Below are positions 1-8,675 of a stretch of 53,283 nucleotides of DNA, in pieces. The notes beneath the pieces were generated by a model, which had not been told where the DNA came from, ran no database searches, and saw only the letters and a program-made list of their open reading frames with translations. This DNA comes from an uncultured Collinsella sp. (GTDB taxonomy: Bacteria > Actinomycetota > Coriobacteriia > Coriobacteriales > Coriobacteriaceae), in assembly GCA_900540905.1 (NCBI GenBank), contig UQHR01000012.1, positions 1 to 53,283 of the forward strand, in the 5' to 3' direction. Position 1 is the stretch's first letter. The number at the start of each line of letters is the position of its first letter. The position numbers were made by a program, and so were the translations under genes.

Positions 1-73
1 AGCTGCGGGAACGTCCTATCCGCTCAATGTGTTCGGCTGAGATCGGAAATCAACCGACCACCGCGCCAATGCG

Positions 74-1687
<1,614 letters not shown>

Positions 1688-1824
1688 GCGGATCCTTTCT
1701 TGCATTGAGTGCATTACGTCGTTGTAACCGCACTATTGTAGCCGCGAAATCCCGCTCTAGGGCGCCTATCAGGACAAATTCATCAGTTGGGGCCTGGGTA
1801 GCCGGCCCAATCCGTATTTACCTC

Positions 1825-1880
1825 TTGCGTAACTGTGCATAGTGTATATATACTGTGCTTACCGGTTATATACACGTGTA
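1825..1880 (+). promoter_or_regulatory. Promoter and palindromic operator of the gntR-ABC operon
   Basis: TTGCGT (1825-1830), an 18-bp spacer and TATACT (1849-1854) form a plausible sigma-A promoter. Two palindromes overlap and follow it: GTATATATAC (1844-1853) and TACACGTGTA (1871-1880). The arms GTGTATATA (1842-1850) and TATATACAC (1867-1875) are also exact inverted repeats of each other. This fits a YtrA-type GntR autoregulatory operator. Binding is inferred, not shown. Confidence 0.6.
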
Positions 1881-1902
1881 GCCCAACAGCTAAGGAGCCG
1901 CT

Positions 1903-2283
1903 GTGGACATCATCCTATCCAATTCGAGCGACAAGCCCATCTACGAGCAAATAGCCTCGCAGGTCAAAGCTCAGATCCTTTCGGGCGCACTCACTGCAGG
2001 AGCCAAACTCCCCAGCATCCGTGTACTCGCGAGCGATCTTGGCGTGAGCGTCATCACCACCAAGCGCGCCTACGCCGACCTGGAGCAACTCGGGTTTATC
2101 TGCACCGTGCAGGGCAAGGGCTGCTTTGTCGCCGAGGGCAACCAGGAGCTCTTGCGCGAAAACCAGCTCTGCCATATCGAAGAGCTACTTGCGAAAGCGG
2201 CGAGCCAAGCCGAAGCCCTGGGCGTCACGCGCGACAAGCTGCACGAGATGCTCGACCTCGTAGCCCCCGAAACCATGCAGTAG
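1903..2283 (+). CDS. GntR-family transcriptional regulator, YtrA type
   Basis: A 126-aa regulator with an N-terminal winged helix-turn-helix (about residues 10-75, motif KLPSIRVLASDLGVSVITTKRAY) and only a short helical tail. This is the YtrA subclass without a large ligand domain. Such proteins usually repress their own operon with an ABC transporter. It starts at GTG 1903, preceded by TAAGGAG. The ABC ATPase gene follows 23 bp downstream. Palindromes overlapping the promoter just upstream are the obvious target. Function is by family; the inducer is unknown. Confidence 0.9.
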   Translation: MDIILSNSSDKPIYEQIASQVKAQILSGALTAGAKLPSIRVLASDLGVSVITTKRAYADLEQLGFICTVQGKGCFVAEGNQELLRENQLCHIEELLAKAASQAEALGVTRDKLHEMLDLVAPETMQ

Positions 2284-2306
2284 CCATCTGCAAGAAAGGC
2301 TATACC

Positions 2307-3188
2307 ATGCAAAACCTTTTAGAACTCAAAGGCATCTCACGCACTGTAAGCGACCGCTTTTCACTGCGTGATGTCACGCTCGCTGTGGGGCCCGGCCAGA
2401 TCGTTGGCTTTGTGGGCGCAAATGGCGCTGGCAAAACAACGACGATTCGAGCCGCGCTCGGGCTTATAAAGCTCGATGCCGGCGAGGTGCACCTGTTTGG
2501 GCAGCGCTGTGGCGCCGACGCGCCCGATGAGACACAGCGTTGTCTACGTGCCCGTGTCGGCCTCGTGCTGGACACGTGTCCCTTCCCTTCCACGCTCAAG
2601 GTGACCGAAGTTGAGGCACTCGTAAGCCCGGCGTACCCCACCTGGAGCCACGACACCTTCGCCAGCCTCATCGACCGATTTGGCCTCGATCCCAAGGCAA
2701 AGGTCAAGGACCTCTCCCGCGGCATGGGCATGAAGCTGCAGCTTGCCTGCGCACTCAGCCACAATGCCAAGCTGCTCGTTTTGGATGAGGCTACCGCAGG
2801 CCTCGACCCCATGGCACGCGAGGAACTGCTTGATGAGCTGCTTGCCTTTGTTTCCGACGGCCAACGCAGCGTGCTGCTCTCGAGCCACATTACGTCTGAC
2901 CTCGATCGCGCCGCCGACCGCGTCATCTGCATCGATAACGGCTCGATTGTGTTTGACCTGCCGCGCGAGGACATTACCGACCGTGCCGGCATCGCCCACT
3001 GCACCCAAGCACAGGCCGCCGAGCTGATGGCTTGTGTCGAAGGCGCCCGCACCACCCGTCATGCCTACAGCGTTGACGTGCTGGTCCCCAACCGACGAGA
3101 AGCGCTCGAGGCCTTTCCCGAGATTCCCTGTGACCGGACAACCATTGATGACTATCTGCGCCTTACGCTGAAAGGAGCTTCCAAATGA
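2307..3188 (+). CDS. ABC transporter ATP-binding protein
   Basis: A 293-aa ATPase subunit. Seen: Walker A GANGAGKTT near residue 38, signature LSRGM, Walker B LLVLDEAT, and an H-loop in the LLSSH segment. The signature is LSRGM rather than the usual LSGGQ, which is common in ABC-2 type exporters next to YtrA regulators. It starts at ATG 2307 after AGAAAGG; a longer open frame exists upstream but overlaps gntR and has no ribosome site. Its stop overlaps the next gene's start (ATGA), so the two are translationally coupled. Substrate unknown; probably export or envelope-stress related by family. Confidence 0.9.
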   Translation: MQNLLELKGISRTVSDRFSLRDVTLAVGPGQIVGFVGANGAGKTTTIRAALGLIKLDAGEVHLFGQRCGADAPDETQRCLRARVGLVLDTCPFPSTLKVTEVEALVSPAYPTWSHDTFASLIDRFGLDPKAKVKDLSRGMGMKLQLACALSHNAKLLVLDEATAGLDPMAREELLDELLAFVSDGQRSVLLSSHITSDLDRAADRVICIDNGSIVFDLPREDITDRAGIAHCTQAQAAELMACVEGARTTRHAYSVDVLVPNRREALEAFPEIPCDRTTIDDYLRLTLKGASK

Positions 3189-3883
3189 AACGCGCCTTTA
3201 TGTCCGAGACCGCCATCATGCGCTCGTTTCTCCCGAGCATCGCGGGTGTCGGCCTGTTCATATTCGTCGTGATGACCCTTGCCAACGCGACAGACGGCGA
3301 TTCCGGCATGAGCGCCGGCGCCTGTGCGGTTAGCGCAATGTCGCCCATCGTGATCATGAACTCGCTGGCTGGCTACGATAACCAAAACGGCTGGGAGCGT
3401 TATCGAGCAACGTTGCCCTTCTCGCGCAAAGACATTATTTGCGCACGCTACCTGTGCATCGTTGTCTTCTCGGTCGTCATGGCATGCGCGGCTACGCTTC
3501 TGAACATCCTCGCCCTTCCGTTCTTCAACAGCGCGGGCGTGGCCTCGACAGGACAAACCATCTTTGAGATCGCAATTGCCTCGGCAGCATCGATGCTCAT
3601 CTCCCTCATGATGGTGTTCTTGGCACAGCCGCTGTTCTTCCGATTTGGACACATGGAGGCACTGCGCCTATCCGTTGGCCTGTTTGCCCTACTCGGATGC
3701 CTTACCATGGCAGCGCTGAGCTCCTCCAACCCCATCAGCAACTGGCTTATGTCGATTGCCGGGGCGAATCCCGATCCTGCCGTCCTTGGCTGTCTGTGTG
3801 CAGGAATTGCCGTACTGGCGCTCGCACTATGTGTAATCAGCTGCGCTGTCAGCACCAAGGTTTATCGAGCACGCGATCTGTAA
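3185..3883 (+). CDS. ABC-2 type transporter permease
   Basis: A 232-aa membrane protein with about six hydrophobic segments (for example around residues 14-38, 45-62, 90-115, 130-150, 165-185 and 200-222). It resembles the ABC-2 permeases that pair with YtrA-type ATPases. It is the last gene of the gntR-ATPase-permease operon and overlaps the ATPase by 4 bp. No catalytic motif is expected. The role as partner of the preceding ATPase is inferred from coupling; the transported substrate is not indicated by sequence. Confidence 0.85.
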   Translation: MKRAFMSETAIMRSFLPSIAGVGLFIFVVMTLANATDGDSGMSAGACAVSAMSPIVIMNSLAGYDNQNGWERYRATLPFSRKDIICARYLCIVVFSVVMACAATLLNILALPFFNSAGVASTGQTIFEIAIASAASMLISLMMVFLAQPLFFRFGHMEALRLSVGLFALLGCLTMAALSSSNPISNWLMSIAGANPDPAVLGCLCAGIAVLALALCVISCAVSTKVYRARDL

Positions 3884-3891
3884 TCGACGGC

Positions 3892-3926
3892 TAAAAAAGC
3901 TTAGGTGGTACCCCGCTTATTTTTTC
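3892..3926 (+). terminator. Weak terminator-like hairpin after ABC operon
   Basis: An A-rich run ending in AAGC is matched by GCTT followed by ATTTTTT. The stem is short, but its position straight after the permease stop and the T-run fit a rho-independent terminator. Confidence 0.4.
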
Positions 3927-4010
3927 AATGTAACGAGGCGGCATAGCGTCACCACCGCCCTTCACAGCAGGCCGTCTAGTTCTTGGCAACCAAAAAGACA
4001 CCGTCAGCAT

Positions 4011-4196
4011 ATCGAAGGTGAATACTTTTCCGAGAAGTGAACGAGTAAAAACAGTGCCCTGTAGCATCGACATTTTTAAGGACTCAATTCCTGCGGTTTT
4101 TGTCTAAGAATCCTGCAGTTTTGTTCGTAAAAAGTGTGTATGTTCCAGGGGTCCAGATTTACTCGTTCACTTCGCGGAAAACCATTCACCTTCGAT
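4011..4196. repeat. Foldback repeat element, copy 1 (~186 bp)
   Basis: The ends are inverted repeats of about 38 bp with three mismatches: ATCGAAGGTGAAT..TTTTCCG.GAAGTGAACGAGTAAA on the left and its complement on the right. Complementarity continues inward (CCCTG..GCAT against ATG..CAGGG). The loop holds two near-direct repeats of ATCCTGCGGTTTT. A second copy lies at 16582-16763. It carries no credible ORF. It could be a non-autonomous (MITE-like) element or a gene for a structured RNA. It lies between the ABC operon and the DMT transporter, and I see no clear target-site duplication. Confidence 0.8.
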
Positions 4197-4333
4197 TCGA
4201 GCCTTAACCAAATGCCCTCTCGAACTATGGCCCCTGTCTCACCACAGCGATACCAAAGCTTCATGGCGGGGCGGTATCATCGGACGAGCGCCGTAAATCT
4301 GGCGCGGTCGTTCTTTGGGGAGGCATTTCACCC

Positions 4334-5209
4334 GTGTCGTGGGTCGCAGCAGCATTTGTGTCGGCTTTCTTTGCCGGCGTCACATCTGTCCTGGCCAAAT
4401 GCGGCATCAAGCAGACCGACTCCGATGTCGCGACGGCCATTCGCACCTGCGTGGTGCTCGTTTTCGCCTGGGCAATGGCGGGCATTTCTGGATCCATTGG
4501 AACCATCGGCAGCATCGAACCCAGATCTTGGCTCTTTCTCGTCCTCTCGGGACTCGCTACCGGCGCTTCGTGGATCTGTTACTTTAAGGCGCTGGGCATC
4601 GGAGACGTCAATAAGGTCGTACCGGTCGACAAGATGAGCACCGTACTCGCCGCACTGATCGCCATCGTGCTTTTTGGCGAGACGAGCAACCTTGCGGTTA
4701 AGCTCGTGGGAACCGCTGTCATCACCCTCGGCACGTTTTTAATGATCGAGAAGAAGCAGTCTGCCGGACCCGAGCAGCAGCAAGACCGGACCTGGCTCGC
4801 TTACGCCCTCGGCGCTGCCGTGTTCGCGGCGCTCACGTCCATCCTTGCCAAGGTTGGCATCGAAGGCGTCGAGTCAAACCTGGCCACGGCAATCCGCACC
4901 TGCGTGGTACTGGTTATGGCATGGGCGATCGTGGCAGCCAAGGGAAAACTGGATCAGGTCGCGCACGCTGACCGGCGCGAACTCACATTTCTCGCAACAT
5001 TGGGCATCGCGACCGGAGCATCGTGGCTGCTCTATTACTACGCCATCGCCACAGGCCAGGTGAGCGTCGTGGTGCAGATCGACAAATTATCGATTGTCGT
5101 ATCAGTACTATTTGCGCGCCTGACATTCAACGAAAAACTCTCACGACGCAGTGCCATCGGTCTCGCCCTCATCGTCCTGGGCACCGCCGCGCTCGCAGTT
5201 TGGAAGTAG
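4334..5209 (+). CDS. DMT-family (EamA) transporter
   Basis: A 291-aa inner-membrane protein made of two tandem EamA repeats of five hydrophobic segments each. The duplication is visible in AGVTSVLAKCGIKQ..VATAIRTCVVLVFAWAMA near the N-terminus and ALTSILAKVGIEG..LATAIRTCVVLVMAWAI in the second half, and in TGASWICYFKAL versus TGASWLLYYYAI. Family members export or import small metabolites; the substrate cannot be read from sequence. It starts at GTG 4334 after GGGGAGG. It is convergent with the ferredoxin gene (16-bp gap). It follows the foldback repeat and may be expressed from a promoter in the 4200-4330 gap. Confidence 0.9.
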   Translation: MSWVAAAFVSAFFAGVTSVLAKCGIKQTDSDVATAIRTCVVLVFAWAMAGISGSIGTIGSIEPRSWLFLVLSGLATGASWICYFKALGIGDVNKVVPVDKMSTVLAALIAIVLFGETSNLAVKLVGTAVITLGTFLMIEKKQSAGPEQQQDRTWLAYALGAAVFAALTSILAKVGIEGVESNLATAIRTCVVLVMAWAIVAAKGKLDQVAHADRRELTFLATLGIATGASWLLYYYAIATGQVSVVVQIDKLSIVVSVLFARLTFNEKLSRRSAIGLALIVLGTAALAVWK

Positions 5210-5224
5210 CGCGGCCAGCGGCCG

Positions 5225-6016
5225 CTACATCCTCACACCTGGCCTGGGATGCCTGTACTGACCGTGGGATGCCGTGCGCTTACCGTGCGAGATGGCAAAT
5301 TTGGGACAACAGTGCAGGCAACGAAGGCAGGCTGCGCACTCCGGCTTTGTCCAGACGGGAAGGCCGTCTCGCATCTCAATCGCCACCATGGGGCAGCGCT
5401 TGGCACACAGGCCGCAGCCGATGCAGCGATCGGCATCGACAGCAAACTTGCTCGTCTGTTGCATGCGCGGCAGCCCAATTGCGTGATACGCGCACGATGC
5501 AAACAGAGGCACGCGATGGCGCATCATGTTGCCCGTGCGGCGCGCCCGCACCGCCTCGATCACGGCATCAATCTGCGCCTCGGCAGCCCTATTGATACCC
5601 TCAACCTTTTGAGGGTCAGACAGGTCGAAAACAGGCGTCCAGGTATCGGGCATCTTGACGCTCATCGCCGCATCTAACTCGAGCCCACGCTCGTGTAGCA
5701 GATCGCGGGCGAACTTGACCGATTGCCCGGTCGTCGAACCATATGTCGAAACATAGAACGTATAGGGGCGCTCGCCGCCCTTTGTGCCGGCAGCAACCGA
5801 TAGGTCGACAGTCTTCAAAAACTCGATCATTGGCGTCGGCAAGCCCCAGGCGTATACCGGGGCGACAAACCCCAGCCGACAGGGGCCTTCCATCACAGCA
5901 AGGTGAAGGATCTCGGCATCAAAGCGCTCAATCGACATAACTTTGTCGCTTGTCGCCGCTGCAATGCGACGCGCCACATGCTCGCTGTTCCCTGTCGCAC
6001 TAAAGTACAGGATCAT
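5225..6016 (-). CDS. EFR1-family flavodoxin-ferredoxin fusion protein
   Basis: A 263-aa cytosolic redox protein. The N-terminus (residues 1-150) is flavodoxin-like with the phosphate-binding loop FSATGNSEHVA. The C-terminus carries two 4Fe-4S clusters: CIGCGLCAKRCP and CAACLRCLHCCP. This is the EFR1 domain order seen in anaerobes, probably an electron shuttle between flavin and iron-sulfur partners. The ATG at 6016 is chosen because the flavodoxin fold begins MILYFSATGN. The long upstream open frame overlaps the ClC gene and encodes nothing recognisable. Partner enzymes are not evident; it follows the ClC gene by 35 bp. Confidence 0.88.
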   Translation of the reverse strand: MILYFSATGNSEHVARRIAAATSDKVMSIERFDAEILHLAVMEGPCRLGFVAPVYAWGLPTPMIEFLKTVDLSVAAGTKGGERPYTFYVSTYGSTTGQSVKFARDLLHERGLELDAAMSVKMPDTWTPVFDLSDPQKVEGINRAAEAQIDAVIEAVRARRTGNMMRHRVPLFASCAYHAIGLPRMQQTSKFAVDADRCIGCGLCAKRCPMVAIEMRDGLPVWTKPECAACLRCLHCCPKFAISHGKRTASHGQYRHPRPGVRM

Positions 6017-6051
6017 CTCGTACCCCTGGAATTGACTCGTGAAAAACCGCG

Positions 6052-7356
6052 CTACTTGCGCAGCGGCTTGGGCAGCGGAATGCCGGAAGCGATAACGGCG
6101 GCGATGATCATGCAGACGATACCTTTGAGTGGGAAGCACATGAGCAGCAGGCCCACGACCATGACCGGCTGGCGCATGACCGCACCCATCGTCGATGCCG
6201 TGCAGACGGCGACGCAAAAGACCGGATCTGCGCCGGTGAGGATAGCAAGGCCATAGCCCAAGCTTACGCCCGAGAAGATAACCGGGAAGAAGTGGCCGCC
6301 GCGCCAGCCCAGGTTGATGAGGGCGGGGGTCAGCATGGCTTTGACAAGACCGGTCGCGATAAGCACGCCGGCGGGAATGGTCAGGTAGGTTTCCATGAGC
6401 ACGTCGGCCTGGGTCTCGCCGGCAAACATGGTGTAGGGCAGGACCGTGCCGCAGATGGCGAGCGCCAGACCGGCCAGCATGGCTTTGACGACAGGACGCT
6501 CCCCTATTGCATGAGACAGCGCCTCGCTTGCGTGCTCGGAGACAAAGTACAGCCAGCCGCAAACGGTGCCGACCAACGCCAGCGGAATGAGCCAGGCAAG
6601 TTCCAGGTTGCCCACCTCGGCGGACTCGAACCTGGGCATGCCCATGCCGCCGCCCACAAGCTGGCCAAGCAGCAGGTAGGTGCCCAGACCGCCGGCAATC
6701 GCGATGCCATAGACCACGGTCTTTTGCACCTTGGGCAGCTTGATGGTGATCTCGCCGGACGCGGACTCATCGTCGGCGTCTTCGCCCTGGCCGTCGGCGC
6801 TACCGGCAAGCGGTGCTACAAAGCCAAAGACGGGCGCGGTAAAGAGCGCCGTCAGGGCAGCCTGGGTGCCCAGCAGCGTGAGCTCCCTAAACTCGGCACC
6901 AAAGCAACGCATACGGTCGCCGACCCAGCTGCACAGACCCGCGATAACACCGGTCAGACCGGCCTCCGGTCCAATGCTGCCGCCAAACAGCAGCGGCAGC
7001 AACGCCGCGAGCGAAAGCTTGCCCAGGTTGTCGTACGGGTAGCGCCCGTCTTGCTTAACCTTAGCCATCACCTGGTTGAGGTCATCGGTCTTGGCGCCTG
7101 TCATCTTTTCGTACAGACCGATTAATAGGCCGCCCAGCAGACAGACAAAAAACGGGTACGGCAAAAAGCCAAACGGGCCGCTGGCGAGCTCGGGCGAAGC
7201 GACGCCCAGCGCGTGCGGAATCTCGGTCCACAGATAGTCGATACCGTGCTCCATCGCAAAAAAGAACAGCCAGACCGCGGCACCTGCGAACGCACCGGTC
7301 ACAGCAACGCTAACTAAAAACAGCGCGCGGTTTGTGGGTTTGGCAAGGTTATCCAT
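6052..7356 (-). CDS. ClC-family chloride channel/antiporter
   Basis: A 434-aa membrane protein with about ten hydrophobic segments. The ClC signatures are present: GGSIGPEAGL at residues 125-134, corresponding to the conserved anion-binding loop, and GWRGGHFFP in the second half, equivalent to the GKxGxFxP loop. A charged linker (DGQGEDADDESA) sits mid-protein. It moves Cl- or similar anions across the cytoplasmic membrane. Start ATG 7356 is preceded by GGGAGGA. A TACAAT-like -10 lies about 30-45 bp upstream on this strand. Whether it is a channel or an H+ antiporter cannot be settled from sequence. Confidence 0.9.
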   Translation of the reverse strand: MDNLAKPTNRALFLVSVAVTGAFAGAAVWLFFFAMEHGIDYLWTEIPHALGVASPELASGPFGFLPYPFFVCLLGGLLIGLYEKMTGAKTDDLNQVMAKVKQDGRYPYDNLGKLSLAALLPLLFGGSIGPEAGLTGVIAGLCSWVGDRMRCFGAEFRELTLLGTQAALTALFTAPVFGFVAPLAGSADGQGEDADDESASGEITIKLPKVQKTVVYGIAIAGGLGTYLLLGQLVGGGMGMPRFESAEVGNLELAWLIPLALVGTVCGWLYFVSEHASEALSHAIGERPVVKAMLAGLALAICGTVLPYTMFAGETQADVLMETYLTIPAGVLIATGLVKAMLTPALINLGWRGGHFFPVIFSGVSLGYGLAILTGADPVFCVAVCTASTMGAVMRQPVMVVGLLLMCFPLKGIVCMIIAAVIASGIPLPKPLRK

Positions 7357-7481
7357 CGGGTCCTCCCGCGGTCAAAGTCGACATAGTTATGTTTTATTGT
7401 AGAGCGAGCGTTGCCCGAACGAGCCAACCGTCTGCGCCGCAAACGGCACCATTGGGAGCCATAGCGGGACAGGCTTAAGAC

Positions 7482-8015
7482 TCATCCGTTGATAATCGAG
7501 ACAATCTCGCGCAAATCGTCGGCAAAGTAGATGCCGTGCTGGCGCCTCGGGCTCGAAAGCCCTTTATCAATCATGTGCCCGAGCAGCGCCTTGAGGTCGT
7601 TGTAGTAACCGTCCAGGTTATACAGGATGCACGGAGCACTCAGGTGCCCCAACGACACCGCGGACATGACCTCGGCAATCTCCTCGAGCGTGCCCGTCCC
7701 ACCGGGAAAGGCGATGAACGCATCGCCGAGCTCAATCATCTTGGCTTTGCGCTCGGCCATATCACTCGTCACGATGAGGTCGTCGATACCGTCATGTTGA
7801 AACTCGGCCTCGATAAAAAAGCTCGGCTCAACACCCGTCACGTGTCCGCCAGCATCGAGCACGCTATCGGCGAGCGCACCCATCAGGCCCGATTTGGACC
7901 CGCCGTATACCAACGCGTGTCCGTTGGCGCCAATCCAGTTGCCCAGCTCCTGTACCGCAGACAGAAATGCTGGGTCGTTACCGACACTGGCACCCAGATA
8001 CACGGTGATATTCAT
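7482..8015 (-). CDS. LOG-family protein (TIGR00730, lysine-decarboxylase-like Rossmann fold)
   Basis: A 177-aa cytosolic protein of the LOG family, whose studied members are nucleoside 5'-monophosphate phosphoribohydrolases. The diagnostic motif PGGTGTLEE is at residues 104-112, with the N-terminal YLGAS and GGSKSGLMGALAD nucleotide-binding loops intact. It starts at ATG 8015 after GAGGGGG. It sits between the K+ channel gene (36 bp upstream) and the ClC gene, on the same strand. Older annotations as lysine decarboxylase are misleading. The natural substrate here is unknown. Confidence 0.92.
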   Translation of the reverse strand: MNITVYLGASVGNDPAFLSAVQELGNWIGANGHALVYGGSKSGLMGALADSVLDAGGHVTGVEPSFFIEAEFQHDGIDDLIVTSDMAERKAKMIELGDAFIAFPGGTGTLEEIAEVMSAVSLGHLSAPCILYNLDGYYNDLKALLGHMIDKGLSSPRRQHGIYFADDLREIVSIING

Positions 8016-8051
8016 ATTCAGTCCCCCTCATCGTGACGCACGGCGCCCGTT

Positions 8052-8477
8052 CTAGCGCTGGCGTCGACGATACTCGCGCACGCGACGCGAAAGATCGGCA
8101 AGCTCGTCGCGATCGAGCTCTTCCAAATGCTCCAGATCATCCATAAAGCGCGCCATGGTGTCCTTTTGACGCATCTTGATGAGCGTATTGCAGTAGTTCA
8201 CCGCCACGCCCGTGAGCATGGCGATGTAGAAGATGCTAATAACGCTCAAGACGACGGTAATGGCGCGGGCAACCGGCGTTTCGGCCGGAATGTCGCCAAA
8301 GCCGATGGTCGAGACCGTCTCAAAGCTAAACCACAGGCCATCGCCAAACGTGAGGGTCGTGGGCTCGGACAGCCAGACAGCCGTCGAGCACAGCAGGTAA
8401 AAGATAAAAAACAGACCCGTGATGCGCGCAAAGCCAGCCTGTCGCAGCACATCGGCAAGCGTCCTCAACTTGTTCAT
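8052..8477 (-). CDS. Two-TM potassium channel family protein
   Basis: A 141-aa protein with TM1 (about residues 18-36), a pore helix, selectivity filter TIGFGD at residues 57-62, TM2 (about 70-95) and a charged C-terminal helix (about 100-141, rich in D/E/R). No RCK/TrkA-N domain follows, so it is a minimal KcsA-like channel. ATG 8477 is chosen because AAAAGGGG lies just upstream; an earlier in-frame ATG has no site. It probably heads the reverse-strand run with the LOG and ClC genes, which links K+ and anion movement; that link is inference. Confidence 0.88.
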   Translation of the reverse strand: MNKLRTLADVLRQAGFARITGLFFIFYLLCSTAVWLSEPTTLTFGDGLWFSFETVSTIGFGDIPAETPVARAITVVLSVISIFYIAMLTGVAVNYCNTLIKMRQKDTMARFMDDLEHLEELDRDELADLSRRVREYRRRQR

Positions 8478-8530
8478 CGCGACCCCTTTTCCCAGACGCC
8501 CAATCACGTTCGCCCGGTATTGTCCCACAA

Positions 8531-8588
8531 CCGGCAGCTAGGGACGTTCCTTTTGCGCCGGCAGAAAGGGACTGTCCCCAGCTGCCGG
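8531..8588. repeat. Short palindromic intergenic repeat, GGGAC family
   Basis: CCGGCAGCT (8531-8539) pairs with AGCTGCCGG (8580-8588). Inside are GGGACGTTCCTTT and AAAGGGACTGTCCC, also partly complementary. Related GGGAC/GTCCC palindromes occur at 15440, 16467 and 23069 in this window. It lies between the divergent K+ channel and sensor kinase genes. Confidence 0.65.
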
Positions 8589-8675
8589 GCGGGAGCGTTT
8601 AGCGGTACAGCTGCCAACTGGGCAGGCTGAGCTGGTATCCTTATGCGGTAATGTCTCGATTCGTTAGGATTGCAT

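Noticed and set aside
1..73. Gene or repeat at the left edge
   Set aside because: Only 73 bp downstream of prfC; GGGAACGTCC resembles the GGGAC family but too little sequence is visible.
4076..4264. 62-aa reverse ORF over the foldback element
   Set aside because: Its sequence is just the translated inverted end; no ribosome site, not preserved in the second copy.
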